A stretch of 64,000 nt of DNA from Pseudoclavibacter helvolus (GCF_014191305.1 NZ_JACHWJ010000002.1:1-64000); one strand, 5' to 3'; shown: positions 1 through 8,818, counted from the first letter of the stretch. Program-made: numbers and translations. The notes: generated from the letters alone by a model not told the origin.

Positions 1-165
1 CAGGAAGATGCCAGCAACAGAAAAGAGTAGCCAGATGCCCGCGAAGATGGAGAAGATAGCGGAATAGGCCATGCCACCCGCAAGGACCGAGGCACTCCTC
101 GCCCCGAAATGGGCGAAGACTCGGGCGGGGCGGGTAGCTTGAGCCCAGGCGATCAGCGCTTTCAT
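1..165 (-). CDS. YihY/BrkB-family membrane protein, N-terminal part (runs off the window)
   Basis: Reading the minus strand from an ATG at 165 gives 55 codons open to the window edge. The peptide begins MKALIAWAQATRPARVFAHF and continues through GGMAYSAIFSIFAGIWLLFS, which is the first amphipathic segment and first membrane helix typical of YihY/virulence factor BrkB proteins. The start is supported only by a GGAGG about 17 nt upstream, so a slightly different start is possible. It is divergent from ptsI. A second, complete member of the family is encoded at 7661-8725. Function in actinobacteria is not established; the family name comes from a misassigned RNase and a Bordetella serum-resistance factor. 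Confidence 0.75.
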   Translation of the reverse strand, partial: MKALIAWAQATRPARVFAHFGARSASVLAGGMAYSAIFSIFAGIWLLFSVAGIFL

Positions 166-284
166 GCGCTCGCCGAACGGCGCCTCCGGGGGGAACTTCG
201 GAAACGGCGGCGCGAACGTGGAACTGCGCGAACTCTTAGCTGAGTCTTGCTCGGTCACGGTCGAAGCCTACGTTGCTGTGCCGA

Positions 285-290
285 TACGCT
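285..290 (+). promoter_or_regulatory. possible -10 box of ptsI
   Basis: TACGCT lies 29 nt before the ptsI ATG and matches TANNNT. No convincing -35 hexamer is seen; TTGCTC at 248-253 is too far away. Confidence 0.3.
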
Positions 291-319
291 GTCTGAGTTA
301 CCAGCACGAAGGAGTTGCT

Positions 320-2011
320 ATGAAATACACGGGGTTTGGCGTCGGGACCGGCGTCGCTTTCGGTGAAGTCCTACGCATGCCTGATCCGCTCCCTGAACCT
401 GCCGACGAGCTCGCCACAGGCGACGCCGCGACCGAGTACGAGCGGGCCATCACCGCACTCCGTGAAACCGGCGAGGGTTTGACTGCTCGCGCGGCCACCG
501 TCGACGGCGCCGCGAAGAACGTGCTGGAGTCGCAGGCCATGATGGCCGCAGACCCGTCTCTCGCCGAAAGCATCAAGGCAGCGACCGAGGCGGGCAAGAC
601 CGCCGAGCGTGCGGTCTTCGAGTCCTTCTCCTCCTTCGCCGAGATGCTGAAGAGCCTCGGCGGCTATCTCGCTGAGCGTGCCACCGACCTCGGAGACGTC
701 TCGCAGCGAGTCATCGCCCTACTCCGCGGCGTCCCAGCTCCCGAGGTGCCCTCGAGCGACACCCCGTTCATCCTCGTCGCGCACGACCTCGCGCCGGCCG
801 ACACGGCGAAGCTCGACCTGTCGAAGGTGCTTGCCCTCGTCACGCGCGACGGCAGCCCCAAGGCGCACACGGGCATCCTCGCGGCCGAGAAGGGCCTCCC
901 GGCCGTCGTCGCCGTCAAGGAAGCGGACAGCCTGCTTGACGGCATGACGATCCTCGTCGACGCCGCCAAGGGCCAGGTCATCACCGAGCCCACCGCCGAG
1001 CGCATCGCAGAGGCGCAGGCCGAGATCGACCGCGTCGCGGCGATGAAGGCCGCTCCCGTCGAGCCGGGCGAGCTCGCCGACGGCACGCCGGTCCAGATCC
1101 TCGCGAACATCGGCAAGCCAGCAGATGCCGAGCGTGCAGCTGCGCTCGGAGCCGAGGGTGTTGGCCTCTTCCGCACCGAGTTCCTCTTCCTCGACAGCGA
1201 CACCGCACCGACGGTCGAGAAGCAGACGGCCGACTACACGGCGGCGCTCGCGCACTTCCCAGGCAAGAAGGTTGTCGTGCGTGTGCTCGACGCCGGCGCC
1301 GACAAGCCCCTCGCGTTCCTCACGGAGGCTGACGAGCCGAACCCGGCGCTCGGGCTCCGCGGCATCCGCGTGCTCATGAAGAAGGAGCAGATCCTCCGCG
1401 ACCAGCTCCAGGCGCTTGCCAACGCGCAGGCTGCAACCGAGGCGAAGGTCTGGGTTATGGCCCCGATGGTCTCCGACGCGCACGAGAGTGAGCACTTCAC
1501 ATCGCTCGCCCGCGAGTACGGGCTCATGACGGCGGGAAGCATGATCGAGGTGCCTTCCGCTGCGCTGCTTGCTGAGCAGGTGCTCGAGTCGAGCGACTTC
1601 GTGTCGGTCGGCACCAACGACCTCACGCAGTACACGCTCGCTGCCGACCGCCTCCTCGGAAGCGTCGCGGCATTCCAGGACCCGTGGCACCCCGCCGTGC
1701 TGCGCCTGATCGAGCGCATCGGCGAGGCTGGCGAGCACCACCAGAAGAGCGTCGGCGTATGCGGCGAGGCTGCGGCTGACCCGAACCTCGCGATCGTGCT
1801 TGTCGGACTCGGTGTTCGTTCGCTCTCGATGGCGCCTCCCGCGTTCGTCGAGGTCCGTGCAGCGCTCAAGCGAGTCACCCTCGAGCAGGCGAAGGAGATC
1901 GCACACCTCGCGATCTTCGCGAAGTCGGCCGTCGAGGCCAAGGGCCGCGTCGTGGACGCGCTCGCGACTCGCGGCGTCATCACGACTGCAGTGCCGGTCG
2001 TCGAGGTCTAA
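320..2011 (+). CDS. ptsI: Phosphoenolpyruvate-protein phosphotransferase (PTS Enzyme I)
   Basis: A 563-aa cytoplasmic protein that moves phosphate from PEP to HPr at the top of the sugar PTS. The ATG at 320 is chosen because GAAGGAG sits 6 nt upstream and the protein then begins like other EI proteins; the frame is open further upstream but that extension is not EI-like. The N-terminal swivelling domain carries the phospho-histidine at about residue 183 (SPKAHTGILA). The C-terminal PEP-binding barrel shows LFRTEFLFL and the catalytic cysteine in GVCGEAA near residue 481. Length is close to the usual 570 aa. HPr is not encoded in the window, but two EII partners are: the orphan IIA at 24803 and the broken EIIBCA at 45736-47797. 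A strong hairpin terminator follows. Confidence 0.96.
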   Translation: MKYTGFGVGTGVAFGEVLRMPDPLPEPADELATGDAATEYERAITALRETGEGLTARAATVDGAAKNVLESQAMMAADPSLAESIKAATEAGKTAERAVFESFSSFAEMLKSLGGYLAERATDLGDVSQRVIALLRGVPAPEVPSSDTPFILVAHDLAPADTAKLDLSKVLALVTRDGSPKAHTGILAAEKGLPAVVAVKEADSLLDGMTILVDAAKGQVITEPTAERIAEAQAEIDRVAAMKAAPVEPGELADGTPVQILANIGKPADAERAAALGAEGVGLFRTEFLFLDSDTAPTVEKQTADYTAALAHFPGKKVVVRVLDAGADKPLAFLTEADEPNPALGLRGIRVLMKKEQILRDQLQALANAQAATEAKVWVMAPMVSDAHESEHFTSLAREYGLMTAGSMIEVPSAALLAEQVLESSDFVSVGTNDLTQYTLAADRLLGSVAAFQDPWHPAVLRLIERIGEAGEHHQKSVGVCGEAAADPNLAIVLVGLGVRSLSMAPPAFVEVRAALKRVTLEQAKEIAHLAIFAKSAVEAKGRVVDALATRGVITTAVPVVEV

Positions 2012-2059
2012 CCACACAACCTAAGGCCTGGCGGTTCGCCGCCTGGCCAGTAGATCCCG

Positions 2060-2097
2060 AGCGGGGTGCATCCGGAGCTTTCCGGATGCACCCCGCT
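2060..2097 (+). terminator. ptsI terminator
   Basis: A perfect 17-bp inverted repeat (arms 2060-2076 and 2081-2097, loop GCTT) followed by TTG. The arms contain GTGCATCCGG / CCGGATGCAC. Confidence 0.85.
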
Positions 2098-2188
2098 TTG
2101 CTGTGCGGTCGGCGTCTGCCGTCTGCCGCCCACCGCATATCCCGAGTCACGAGCGGACGCTCGACCGGCACTGCGAGCACGTGACGCG

Positions 2189-2194
2189 TATAGT
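2189..2194 (+). promoter_or_regulatory. possible -10 box of metNIQ
   Basis: TATAGT, 31 nt before the metN ATG. No good -35 is visible. No SAM riboswitch fold is evident in the short leader. Confidence 0.4.
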
Positions 2195-2225
2195 TGTGCA
2201 GAATCCAGAAACGTTCGGAGTGTGC

Positions 2226-2966
2226 ATGCCTGAACCCGGCCCCGTGGCCGCTCTCGAACGCGTCACGGTGCGATACGGAGCGGGGGCGCCAGCGCTCGAC
2301 GGCATCGATCTGGAGATTCAACGCGGCGAGATCATCGGGATCGTTGGGGAGTCGGGCGCGGGCAAGTCGACGCTGCTTCGGCTGCTCGACGCCGACGAGA
2401 CGCCGACGGAGGGGCGGGTGCTCATCCAGGGCACCGACCCGGCTACCATGCGTGAGCGCGACCGGCGAGGGCTTCGCCGACGCATCGGCATGGTGTTCCA
2501 GAGCTTCAACCTGCTCGCGAATCGAACCGCGCGGCAGAACGTCGAACTCCCGCTGCGGCTCCAGCGTCGCCGCGACCCGGCGCTCGTCGGCGAGCTCCTC
2601 GACTACGTGGGGCTCGGTGACCGCGGCGGCGACTACCCGGCGCAGCTCTCAGGAGGGCAGAAGCAGCGGGTCGCAATCGCGCGCGCCCTCGTGACGAGGC
2701 CGCCGCTGTTGCTCTGCGACGAGCCGACGTCAGCGCTCGACGAACGGACGACGAGCGACATCCTTCGCCTGCTCGCCTCGACGCGCGACGACTTCGGCAC
2801 GACCATCGCGCTTGTCACACACGAACTCGCCGCGGTGAAGGCGATCTGCGATCGGGCTGCGATCCTCGACAGAGGCCACCTGCAAGGCATCGTCGCAGTG
2901 GAACACAGCGCTCGTGACGACCGCGGCTCCTACGTCGAGCACGCGAAACGGGTGCTCGGGTCGTGA
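2226..2966 (+). CDS. metN: Methionine-type ABC transporter ATP-binding protein
   Basis: A 246-aa ATPase of an importer. Walker A is GESGAGKST (residues 41-49), the signature is LSGGQ (141-145), and Walker B ends CDEPTSALD (around 164-172). The ATG at 2226 has CGGAG 5 nt upstream; the frame is open 41 codons further up but without ABC-like sequence. Methionine importer ATPases are usually near 340 aa with a C-terminal NIL (ACT-like) domain that binds methionine for trans-inhibition; this one ends soon after the D- and H-loops and lacks that domain. The stop overlaps the next start (GTGA), so it is coupled to the permease. Methionine is assigned from the MetI/MetQ-type partners; other amino acids cannot be excluded. 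Confidence 0.85.
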   Translation: MPEPGPVAALERVTVRYGAGAPALDGIDLEIQRGEIIGIVGESGAGKSTLLRLLDADETPTEGRVLIQGTDPATMRERDRRGLRRRIGMVFQSFNLLANRTARQNVELPLRLQRRRDPALVGELLDYVGLGDRGGDYPAQLSGGQKQRVAIARALVTRPPLLLCDEPTSALDERTTSDILRLLASTRDDFGTTIALVTHELAAVKAICDRAAILDRGHLQGIVAVEHSARDDRGSYVEHAKRVLGS

Positions 2967-3646
2967 TCGAGCTCGTCGACAGCATAGTCACCTCACTCAC
3001 GGCCAACGCCGACGCCATCTGGCAGGCGCTCGCCGAGACCGGCTACATGCTCGTGTTCTCCCTGGTCGCCGCCATTGTGCTCGGGCTGCCACTCGGCGTG
3101 CTGATCTTCCTGACCAGGCCGGGAGGCGTGCGCGAGAACCGGACGCTGTGGCGGGTCGCGAACCTCTACGTCACGGTCGTGCGATCGTTTCCGTTCCTCC
3201 TGTTCGTGGTGTTCCTCATCCCACTCACCCGCCTCGTGTTCGGCACCACGTTCGGCACCCAGGCGGCGACGTTCCCGCTGTGCTTCGTCGGTGTCGCGAT
3301 CTACGCGCGGCTCGTCGAGCAGATACTGCTCGAGGTGCCATCCGGTGTGCTGCACGCGGCGAGGTCGATGGGCGCGGACACGGGGCAGGTGGTCACGCGC
3401 TTCCTGTTCGTGGAGGCGCGCAGCGGACTGGTCTACGCACTCACTTCCGCGGCGATCAGCCTGCTTTCGTACTCGACGGTGCTCGGCGTCGTCGGTGGCG
3501 GAGGGCTTGGCGACTTCGCGCTGCGCTACGGCTACCAGGAGTACGACTACCCGCTCATGTACACGACGATCGTGATCGTCATCGTGTGCGTGCAGCTGCT
3601 CCAGACCGGCGGCCACAGGCTTTCGGTGGCGCTTGACCGCCGGTGA
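2963..3646 (+). CDS. metI: Methionine-type ABC transporter permease
   Basis: A 227-aa integral membrane protein with about five hydrophobic helices, the first in the TGYMLVFSLVAAIVLGLPLG region. The EAA-loop region around RSMGADTGQVVTRFL and the helix SYSTVLGVVGGGGLGDFAL match MetI-type permeases. It starts with GTG at 2963 overlapping the metN stop, so translation is probably coupled. Partners are the ATPase upstream and the lipoprotein 74 nt downstream. Confidence 0.88.
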   Translation: MIELVDSIVTSLTANADAIWQALAETGYMLVFSLVAAIVLGLPLGVLIFLTRPGGVRENRTLWRVANLYVTVVRSFPFLLFVVFLIPLTRLVFGTTFGTQAATFPLCFVGVAIYARLVEQILLEVPSGVLHAARSMGADTGQVVTRFLFVEARSGLVYALTSAAISLLSYSTVLGVVGGGGLGDFALRYGYQEYDYPLMYTTIVIVIVCVQLLQTGGHRLSVALDRR

Positions 3647-3719
3647 CCTTCATCTCAAATTCTTGCTCACCAACATCCACGACCAACTGCATGCACGACC
3701 CGCAAAGGAACCAACAGCC

Positions 3720-4535
3720 ATGACACTTCGACTTCGCACGATCGGGGCAGCGCTGGCCGTCGCATCCCTCGCCCTTCTCACGGCCGGATGCGCCCCGTCG
3801 GCCGGTCAGACGGACGGCGGCGGCGACGTGGTCACGATCAAGGTCGCGGCCACGGTGACCCCCATGACGGACGTCGTGGAGGCGGCGGCCGAGGCGATCG
3901 AGGAGGGTTACGAGATCGAGCTGGTCCCCGTCTCCGACTACGTGCAGCCGAACGTGCTTGTCGAGAACGGTGAGATCGACGCCAACTTCGTGCAGTTCGT
4001 GCCGTTCATGGAGGAGTTCAACACGAAGAACGACGCGTCGCTCGCGGGCGTGAAGCCGATCTACTCGACGGTCGTCGCCTTCTACTCCAAGAGTCTGGGC
4101 TCACTCGACGAGCTGCCGCAGGGTGGCAGCGTCGTCATCCCGAACGACAGCGCCAACGCGGCTCGCGCACTGCAGTTGCTCGCCGACGATGGCGTCATCA
4201 CGCTTGACGAGGGTGTCGAGCGATTCAAAGGCAAGGTTGCTGACATCACTGAGAATCCCCGGGAGCTGACGATCACGCAGGTCGACCTGCTGCAGCTCAA
4301 CACGGCCTACGAGGAGGCGGATGCGGTCTTCAACCTGCCGTCGTTCGCGCGTCAGCTCGGGTTGACGCCCGTCGACAACGGCCTCGCGGTCGAGCAGGAC
4401 CCTCAGTTCGCGGTCACGCTCGTGACGCGCGAGGACAAGCTCGGCACCCCGAAGATCGCTGCGCTCGAGAAGGCGTTCACGAGCGACAAGGTGCGGGAGA
4501 CGCTTGAGTCGCTGGACGTGCCGCCCGCGTTCTAA
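3720..4535 (+). CDS. metQ: NlpA/MetQ-family substrate-binding lipoprotein
   Basis: A 271-aa lipoprotein. The signal peptide MTLRLRTIGAALAVASLALL leads to lipobox LTAGC with Cys24 as the lipidated residue. The mature part (IKVAATVTPMTDVVEAA, VSDYVQPN, NFVQFVPFMEEFN) is typical of the NlpA family that delivers D/L-methionine to MetNI. The ATG at 3720 has AAAGGA about 10 nt upstream; the open frame before it would hide the signal peptide. It is the last gene of metNIQ and is followed by a long hairpin shared with the convergent ketoacyl synthase gene. Confidence 0.9.
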   Translation: MTLRLRTIGAALAVASLALLTAGCAPSAGQTDGGGDVVTIKVAATVTPMTDVVEAAAEAIEEGYEIELVPVSDYVQPNVLVENGEIDANFVQFVPFMEEFNTKNDASLAGVKPIYSTVVAFYSKSLGSLDELPQGGSVVIPNDSANAARALQLLADDGVITLDEGVERFKGKVADITENPRELTITQVDLLQLNTAYEEADAVFNLPSFARQLGLTPVDNGLAVEQDPQFAVTLVTREDKLGTPKIAALEKAFTSDKVRETLESLDVPPAF

Positions 4536-4598
4536 GCCGACGTGCTCGTTGGGAGTGACCGCTGCCGGTCGGTTCACCACCTCGGGCCCATTGAAGTC

Positions 4599-4662
4599 GA
4601 TCGCTGCCCGGCGATTCCCCCTCTGAGTGGGCGCTCAGAGGGGGACTCGCCGGGCAGCGATC
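4599..4662. terminator. Long bidirectional hairpin between convergent genes
   Basis: Arms 4599-4627 and 4634-4662 form a 29-bp stem with a single mismatch (4615/4646) and a 6-nt loop. It lies between metQ and the ketoacyl synthase gene and probably terminates both. Its length is unusual for a simple terminator and there is no long T-run. Confidence 0.75.
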
Positions 4663-4761
4663 AGCTTGTTGAGCTGAGTTCAGCGGAGTTGAGTTGAGCG
4701 GGCCCGGGCCTGGGCTCGGCTGGGAGCGAAGCGAGCTGGCTCGGCGGGGTGGCGCGAGAGG

Positions 4762-6006
4762 TCAGGCGTCGAACTCGCGGAGCAGCAGCGAGGCATTGTG
4801 CCCGCCGAAGCCGAACGAGTTCGAGAGCACGGTGCGGATGCGCGCTGGCCGGGCCTCGCGGGCGACGACGTCCAGTTCTGGGAACTCGGGATCGTCGAGG
4901 TTGAGCGTCGGCGGGATCACCGAGTCGCGCATCGTCAGCAGTGAGATGACGGCTTCGAGAGCCCCGGCGGCGCCCAGCAGGTGACCGGTTGCCGACTTAT
5001 TGGCCGTCACGGGAACCCCGCCGAGACGGGCGCCGAGGAGCTCGCGCAGGGCGGCCGTCTCCATGGCGTCGTTCAGTGGCGTGCTGGTGCCGTGCGCGTT
5101 GACGTGCTCGAGGTCGCCTGCGTCGAGGCGGGCGTCGTCGAGGGCCGCTCGCATGGCGGCGAGGGCGCCGCTGCCGTCGGGTCTCGGAGCTGTCGGGTGG
5201 TAGGCGTCCGACGTCGCGCCGTAGCCGGCGACCTCGCCCAAGATCTCAGCACCACGTGCATGCGCGCCCTCTTCCGACTCCACGAGCAGGGCGGCCGCAC
5301 CGGCCGCCATGACAAACCCGTGGCGCGCGCGGTCGAAGGGCCTGCTGGCCGTCTCCGGTGCGTCCTCGTGTCCGAGTGCTAGGGCGCCGAGGGTCGCGTT
5401 GACGGCCAAGTTGACCCGGTTGAGGCAGTCATCGGCCGCGACGACAAGGACGGCGTCGGCGTACCCGTGCCGGATGGTGCGCATCGCCTCGCCGAGCGCG
5501 ACGGTGCCGCTTGCGCACGTCGCGGAGAGCCCGGCGCTCGCGCCGCGGGCCCCGTAGCGCTCGCTGAGGTAGGCGGCAGCCGCGTCCGGCCCGCCGTAGA
5601 CCACGACGCCTGGCGGCACTCTGCGCGGCCCTGAGGCGTCGAGGATGCGCGCGGCGTCCTGCGTGAGCGAGACGGGGCCGGAGCCGGTCGCGATGGTCAC
5701 GGCGAACCTCGTCGCGTCGAACGGGAGCGAGCCAGGCGCGATGCCGGTCGAGCGCATCGCCTCGTCGGCGGCCGCCACGGCGTAGTGCGCGTGGCGGTCC
5801 AGGCGCGCGACGTCACGCTTCGGCAAGTGGGCCGCGGCGTCGAAGCTGCGCACCTCTCCGGCTACCCGCACGGCGAGGTCGGAGACGTCGACGCTCTCGA
5901 TGAGCCGGATGCCGCTCTGTCCCGCGAGCAGTGACGACCACGTGCTCGTGACGTCGAGCCCGTTGGGGGTGACGGCGCCGACGGCGGTGACGACGGCGCG
6001 CCTCAT
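4762..6006 (-). CDS. Beta-ketoacyl-[ACP] synthase family protein (KAS II/FabF-like)
   Basis: A 414-aa thiolase-fold condensing enzyme. The Cys-His-His triad is present: Cys164 in SATCASGT, His305 in NAHGTSTPLND and His342 in NKSATGHLLG, so it should be able to load an acyl group and do decarboxylative condensation with malonyl-ACP. Start ATG at 6006 overlaps the stop of the upstream ligase gene as ATGA, so the two are translationally coupled. No ACP, ketoreductase or malonyl transferase lies beside it, so this is not the main fatty-acid synthase locus. The natural acyl substrate is unknown; the pairing with an adenylating enzyme suggests a dedicated small acyl product. Confidence 0.88.
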   Translation of the reverse strand: MRRAVVTAVGAVTPNGLDVTSTWSSLLAGQSGIRLIESVDVSDLAVRVAGEVRSFDAAAHLPKRDVARLDRHAHYAVAAADEAMRSTGIAPGSLPFDATRFAVTIATGSGPVSLTQDAARILDASGPRRVPPGVVVYGGPDAAAAYLSERYGARGASAGLSATCASGTVALGEAMRTIRHGYADAVLVVAADDCLNRVNLAVNATLGALALGHEDAPETASRPFDRARHGFVMAAGAAALLVESEEGAHARGAEILGEVAGYGATSDAYHPTAPRPDGSGALAAMRAALDDARLDAGDLEHVNAHGTSTPLNDAMETAALRELLGARLGGVPVTANKSATGHLLGAAGALEAVISLLTMRDSVIPPTLNLDDPEFPELDVVAREARPARIRTVLSNSFGFGGHNASLLLREFDA

Positions 6007-7541
6007 AGCCGCACCGCCTCGCCAGCGGTGACGAGGTCGAGGACTGCAGCACGGCGGATCTTCCCACCGGCCGTGCGCGGGAGGAGCTGCGCACGGTAGA
6101 GGCGGTGGGGCACGAACTGGGGTGCTAGGTGCGCGCGCAGGTGGCCGAGCATCTGCGCCTTGGTGGGGAGTGCATCCGCGTCGCCTTCGACGACAACCGC
6201 GACGATCGAGCCGAGCTTGCTGTCCGGCAGCGCGACGGCGCAGCACGCCTCGCAGCCTGGGAGCGAAGCGAGTGCGCGTTCCACCTGGGGGAGGGACACT
6301 TTGTGCCCGCCGGAGACAGCGACGTCGCCTGCCCGGCCGAGCAGCTGGATGCGCCCGTTCGCGAACGCCGCGAGGTCGTTGACGCTCGCCCAGCCGTCGG
6401 CGTCGGTGATGCGGTCCGCGCTCGTCGCGGAGAGGTAGCGCTCGACTGCCGAGCCCACGCGGATGTGCAGGGTGCCGGTCTCGCCGGCAGGCACCTCAGC
6501 CCCCGCTTCGTCCCGCACGCTCACCTCGACGCCACCGAACGGAGTCAGGTTGGTGCCGTCACCCTCGTCGCTGAAGCCGATGAAGCCGATCTCTGAGGCC
6601 CCGTAGTAGCTGCGCAGGTGCGCCTCGGGAACGGCTTCCTCGAAGCCGCGGCGGATGTGCTCCGGCTGGTTCGCCCCGCCCGTGATGACCTCGACCAGCG
6701 AGTCGAGCGGCAGGTGCCCGCGGCGGGACGCCTGCAGGACGGCAAGCAGCATGGCCGGCACCCCGACGAGGCGCTCCACGTGCTCACCCGCGATCGTGCG
6801 AGCCGCGGCCTGCGCGTCGAAGCCGCTCTGCAGGTAGAGCGAGCCGCCGGTGGCGAGCACCTCGACAAGCGCGTAGAGGGTGAGGCTGTACGAGAGAGGG
6901 CCGGGTGCGATCGTCGAGCGTCCGTCGGTCGTTCCGAGGTACCGGCGGCTGATGTCGACGTTGTGGTCCCAGCTGCCGCGAGTGCGCAGGAAGCCCTTGG
7001 GTAGGTCGGTGGTGCCGGAGGTGAAGAGCAACAGGAAGGGCTCGTCGCGCGGGCGGATCTCTGGGCCCGGGGCCGACGCGCCCCGCTCGGCAAGCGCATC
7101 CGCCGCTGCCAGGTCGAACGCTGCCAACGAGGTGACTGTTCCTCCCCACGACGTGGCGTCGAGTTGGGCCTCGAACTCCGGATCGTCGGTGATGACCAGC
7201 GCGGGCTCAACCCGCCGCAGGATCTCAAGGCGATGCTCGAGCGGCCACAGGGGGTCGAGCACGGCCGCGACGGCGCGGAAGCTGATGACTCCCGTGAGGA
7301 GGCGGGCGGCGTCGATGGCACGCGAGAGGGAGACGGTGACGATTGGCACGCCGCGTGTCTCGGAGGCGGAGGCGCCGCTCGCGATCGGCTCGGAGGAACC
7401 GAGCAGGGCCTCGACGCCGGCCCTGACGGCCGCGCACGAGCGGGCGAGGTCGCCGTAGCTGAGTCGCTCGCCGTCACCGGCAAGCGCGGTGCGCGTGGGT
7501 GAGTGGGCTGCGGTGGTGATGAGCGTGCGAGTGATGGGCAC
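6003..7541 (-). CDS. Class I adenylate-forming (AMP-binding) acyl ligase
   Basis: A 512-aa ANL-superfamily enzyme that activates a carboxylic acid with ATP and passes it to CoA or a carrier thiol. Seen are the P-loop TSGTTDLPKG (around residues 174-183), SYYGASEIGF, GRAGDVAVSGGHKVS at the domain hinge, and the C-terminal catalytic lysine in AGGKIRRA. The GTG start at 7541 has no Shine-Dalgarno; TAGACT ends 6 nt upstream, which fits a leaderless mRNA. It is coupled (ATGA) to the ketoacyl synthase. The acid activated cannot be read from sequence. Confidence 0.85.
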   Translation of the reverse strand: MPITRTLITTAAHSPTRTALAGDGERLSYGDLARSCAAVRAGVEALLGSSEPIASGASASETRGVPIVTVSLSRAIDAARLLTGVISFRAVAAVLDPLWPLEHRLEILRRVEPALVITDDPEFEAQLDATSWGGTVTSLAAFDLAAADALAERGASAPGPEIRPRDEPFLLLFTSGTTDLPKGFLRTRGSWDHNVDISRRYLGTTDGRSTIAPGPLSYSLTLYALVEVLATGGSLYLQSGFDAQAAARTIAGEHVERLVGVPAMLLAVLQASRRGHLPLDSLVEVITGGANQPEHIRRGFEEAVPEAHLRSYYGASEIGFIGFSDEGDGTNLTPFGGVEVSVRDEAGAEVPAGETGTLHIRVGSAVERYLSATSADRITDADGWASVNDLAAFANGRIQLLGRAGDVAVSGGHKVSLPQVERALASLPGCEACCAVALPDSKLGSIVAVVVEGDADALPTKAQMLGHLRAHLAPQFVPHRLYRAQLLPRTAGGKIRRAAVLDLVTAGEAVRL

Positions 7542-7547
7542 CAGGCG

Positions 7548-7553
7548 AGTCTA
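7548..7553 (-). promoter_or_regulatory. -10 box, leaderless start of the acyl ligase
   Basis: TAGACT on the minus strand with 6 nt to the GTG start at 7541. Confidence 0.55.
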
Positions 7554-7660
7554 GAACGTGCACTGGCCCGCGCCTGAGTCTGTGCCGCAGTCGTGTGGAG
7601 TGTCCTCGCTGGCCGCTTCGTTCCCCGGCGCGCGAGTGGCAGCTCTGAGGGTCCAGAACG

Positions 7661-8725
7661 TCAGTCGACGGCACCGTTCCGCAGCTCGCGGCCCTTTGCG
7701 ACGTCCTTCTCGATCTGCTCGAGCCGCTTCGCGCTCGCCTTCGTGTCCCGAGGGGGCAGCTGGATGCTCTGCTCGGCCGGGATACCCCCGCGCAGCTGTC
7801 GCACGCGCTCGATCTCCGCGTCGCACTGCGCACCGAACAGGAGCGCGAGGTTGACGATCCAGAGCCACAGCAAGCCGATGATGACGCCGGCCACGCTGCC
7901 GTAGAGGCGCTCGTAGCTGGTGAAGTTCGCGACGTAGAAGAAGAACCCCGCGCTCGCGACGCCGGTCACGAAGAGCGCGATGAAGGCGCCGAGCGTCATC
8001 CACTTGAACTTCGGCAGCTTCACGTTCGGCGTCCCGTAGAAGAGCACGGCGATCATCACGATCACCACCAGTAGGACGATGGGCCACCGCGCGACGCTCC
8101 ACACGGCGAGTGACGCGTCGCCGAGGCCGATGAGGCCGCCGACCGCGGACGCCACCGGGCCGGAGAGCGCGAGGATTGCGAAGATGACGAGCATCAGCAC
8201 GAGGAGGACGATCGTCCAGAGCATCATGATCGGCCGAAGCTTCCAGAACGGGCGGCCCTCGTCGATCTCGTAAACCGTGTTCATGGCGTGCGAGAAGCAG
8301 TTGACGTAGCCGGACGCCGACCAGAGCGCGCCGAGGAGACCGACCACAAACGCGGTGCCGGCGCCGCTCGACTCGCCAAGCTGCTGCACCGTGTTGCGCA
8401 GCGTCTCTGCGAAGGTCGTGTCGGCCAGGTGGGTCGCCATCTCGTCGATGAACGACACGGCTGTCGCAGTGAGGCCGAAGAGGCCGATGACCGACATGAG
8501 TGCGAGCAGAGCGGGGAAGAGCCCGAGCAGCATGTAGAACGTGAGGGCCGCGGCGAGCACAGTGCTTTTGTCTCGCAGGAACTCGCGGATCGCTCGCATC
8601 AAGATGTACCGCCAGGCGGGTTTCAGGACTGGGCCGAGCCCTTCCGGCTTCCGCGGGTCGCGTGCATCCGGCGCGGTGTGCGCTTTGACGACACTGGTCT
8701 CGTGGGGTGAGCCGGGGGTGGTCAT
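7661..8725 (-). CDS. YihY/BrkB-family membrane protein
   Basis: A 354-aa protein with about six membrane helices (for example AAALTFYMLLGLFPALLALM, GTAFVVGLLGALWSASGY, VLLVVIVMIAVLFYGTPNVK) and hydrophilic ends; the charged C-terminal tail follows LLFGAQCDAEIERVRQLRGG, a conserved family ending. Function is unproven in this family; a role in transport or envelope physiology is a guess. ATG at 8725 is preceded 6 nt upstream by TAGCCT, so it looks leaderless. It is monocistronic. A paralogue begins at the left window edge. Confidence 0.85.
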   Translation of the reverse strand: MTTPGSPHETSVVKAHTAPDARDPRKPEGLGPVLKPAWRYILMRAIREFLRDKSTVLAAALTFYMLLGLFPALLALMSVIGLFGLTATAVSFIDEMATHLADTTFAETLRNTVQQLGESSGAGTAFVVGLLGALWSASGYVNCFSHAMNTVYEIDEGRPFWKLRPIMMLWTIVLLVLMLVIFAILALSGPVASAVGGLIGLGDASLAVWSVARWPIVLLVVIVMIAVLFYGTPNVKLPKFKWMTLGAFIALFVTGVASAGFFFYVANFTSYERLYGSVAGVIIGLLWLWIVNLALLFGAQCDAEIERVRQLRGGIPAEQSIQLPPRDTKASAKRLEQIEKDVAKGRELRNGAVD

Positions 8726-8731
8726 AGACGA

Positions 8732-8737
8732 AGGCTA
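8732..8737 (-). promoter_or_regulatory. -10 box, leaderless start of the YihY/BrkB gene
   Basis: TAGCCT on the minus strand with 6 nt to the ATG at 8725. Confidence 0.55.
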
Positions 8738-8818
8738 GGCGCGGTCGGAGTGCACCGCACGGAGGGCGCGCGCTCAGGCCGCACCTCGAGACGAGACTTG
8801 CTCTCCTGGAGACGAGAA

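Noticed and set aside
719-2017. Long minus-strand ORF opposite ptsI
   Set aside because: Arg/Asp/Glu-rich low-complexity translation, no domain, mirrors the GC-rich codon pattern of ptsI.
2098-2225. SAM-type riboswitch before metN
   Set aside because: Only about 25 nt would follow the likely transcription start and no SAM-box pattern is visible.
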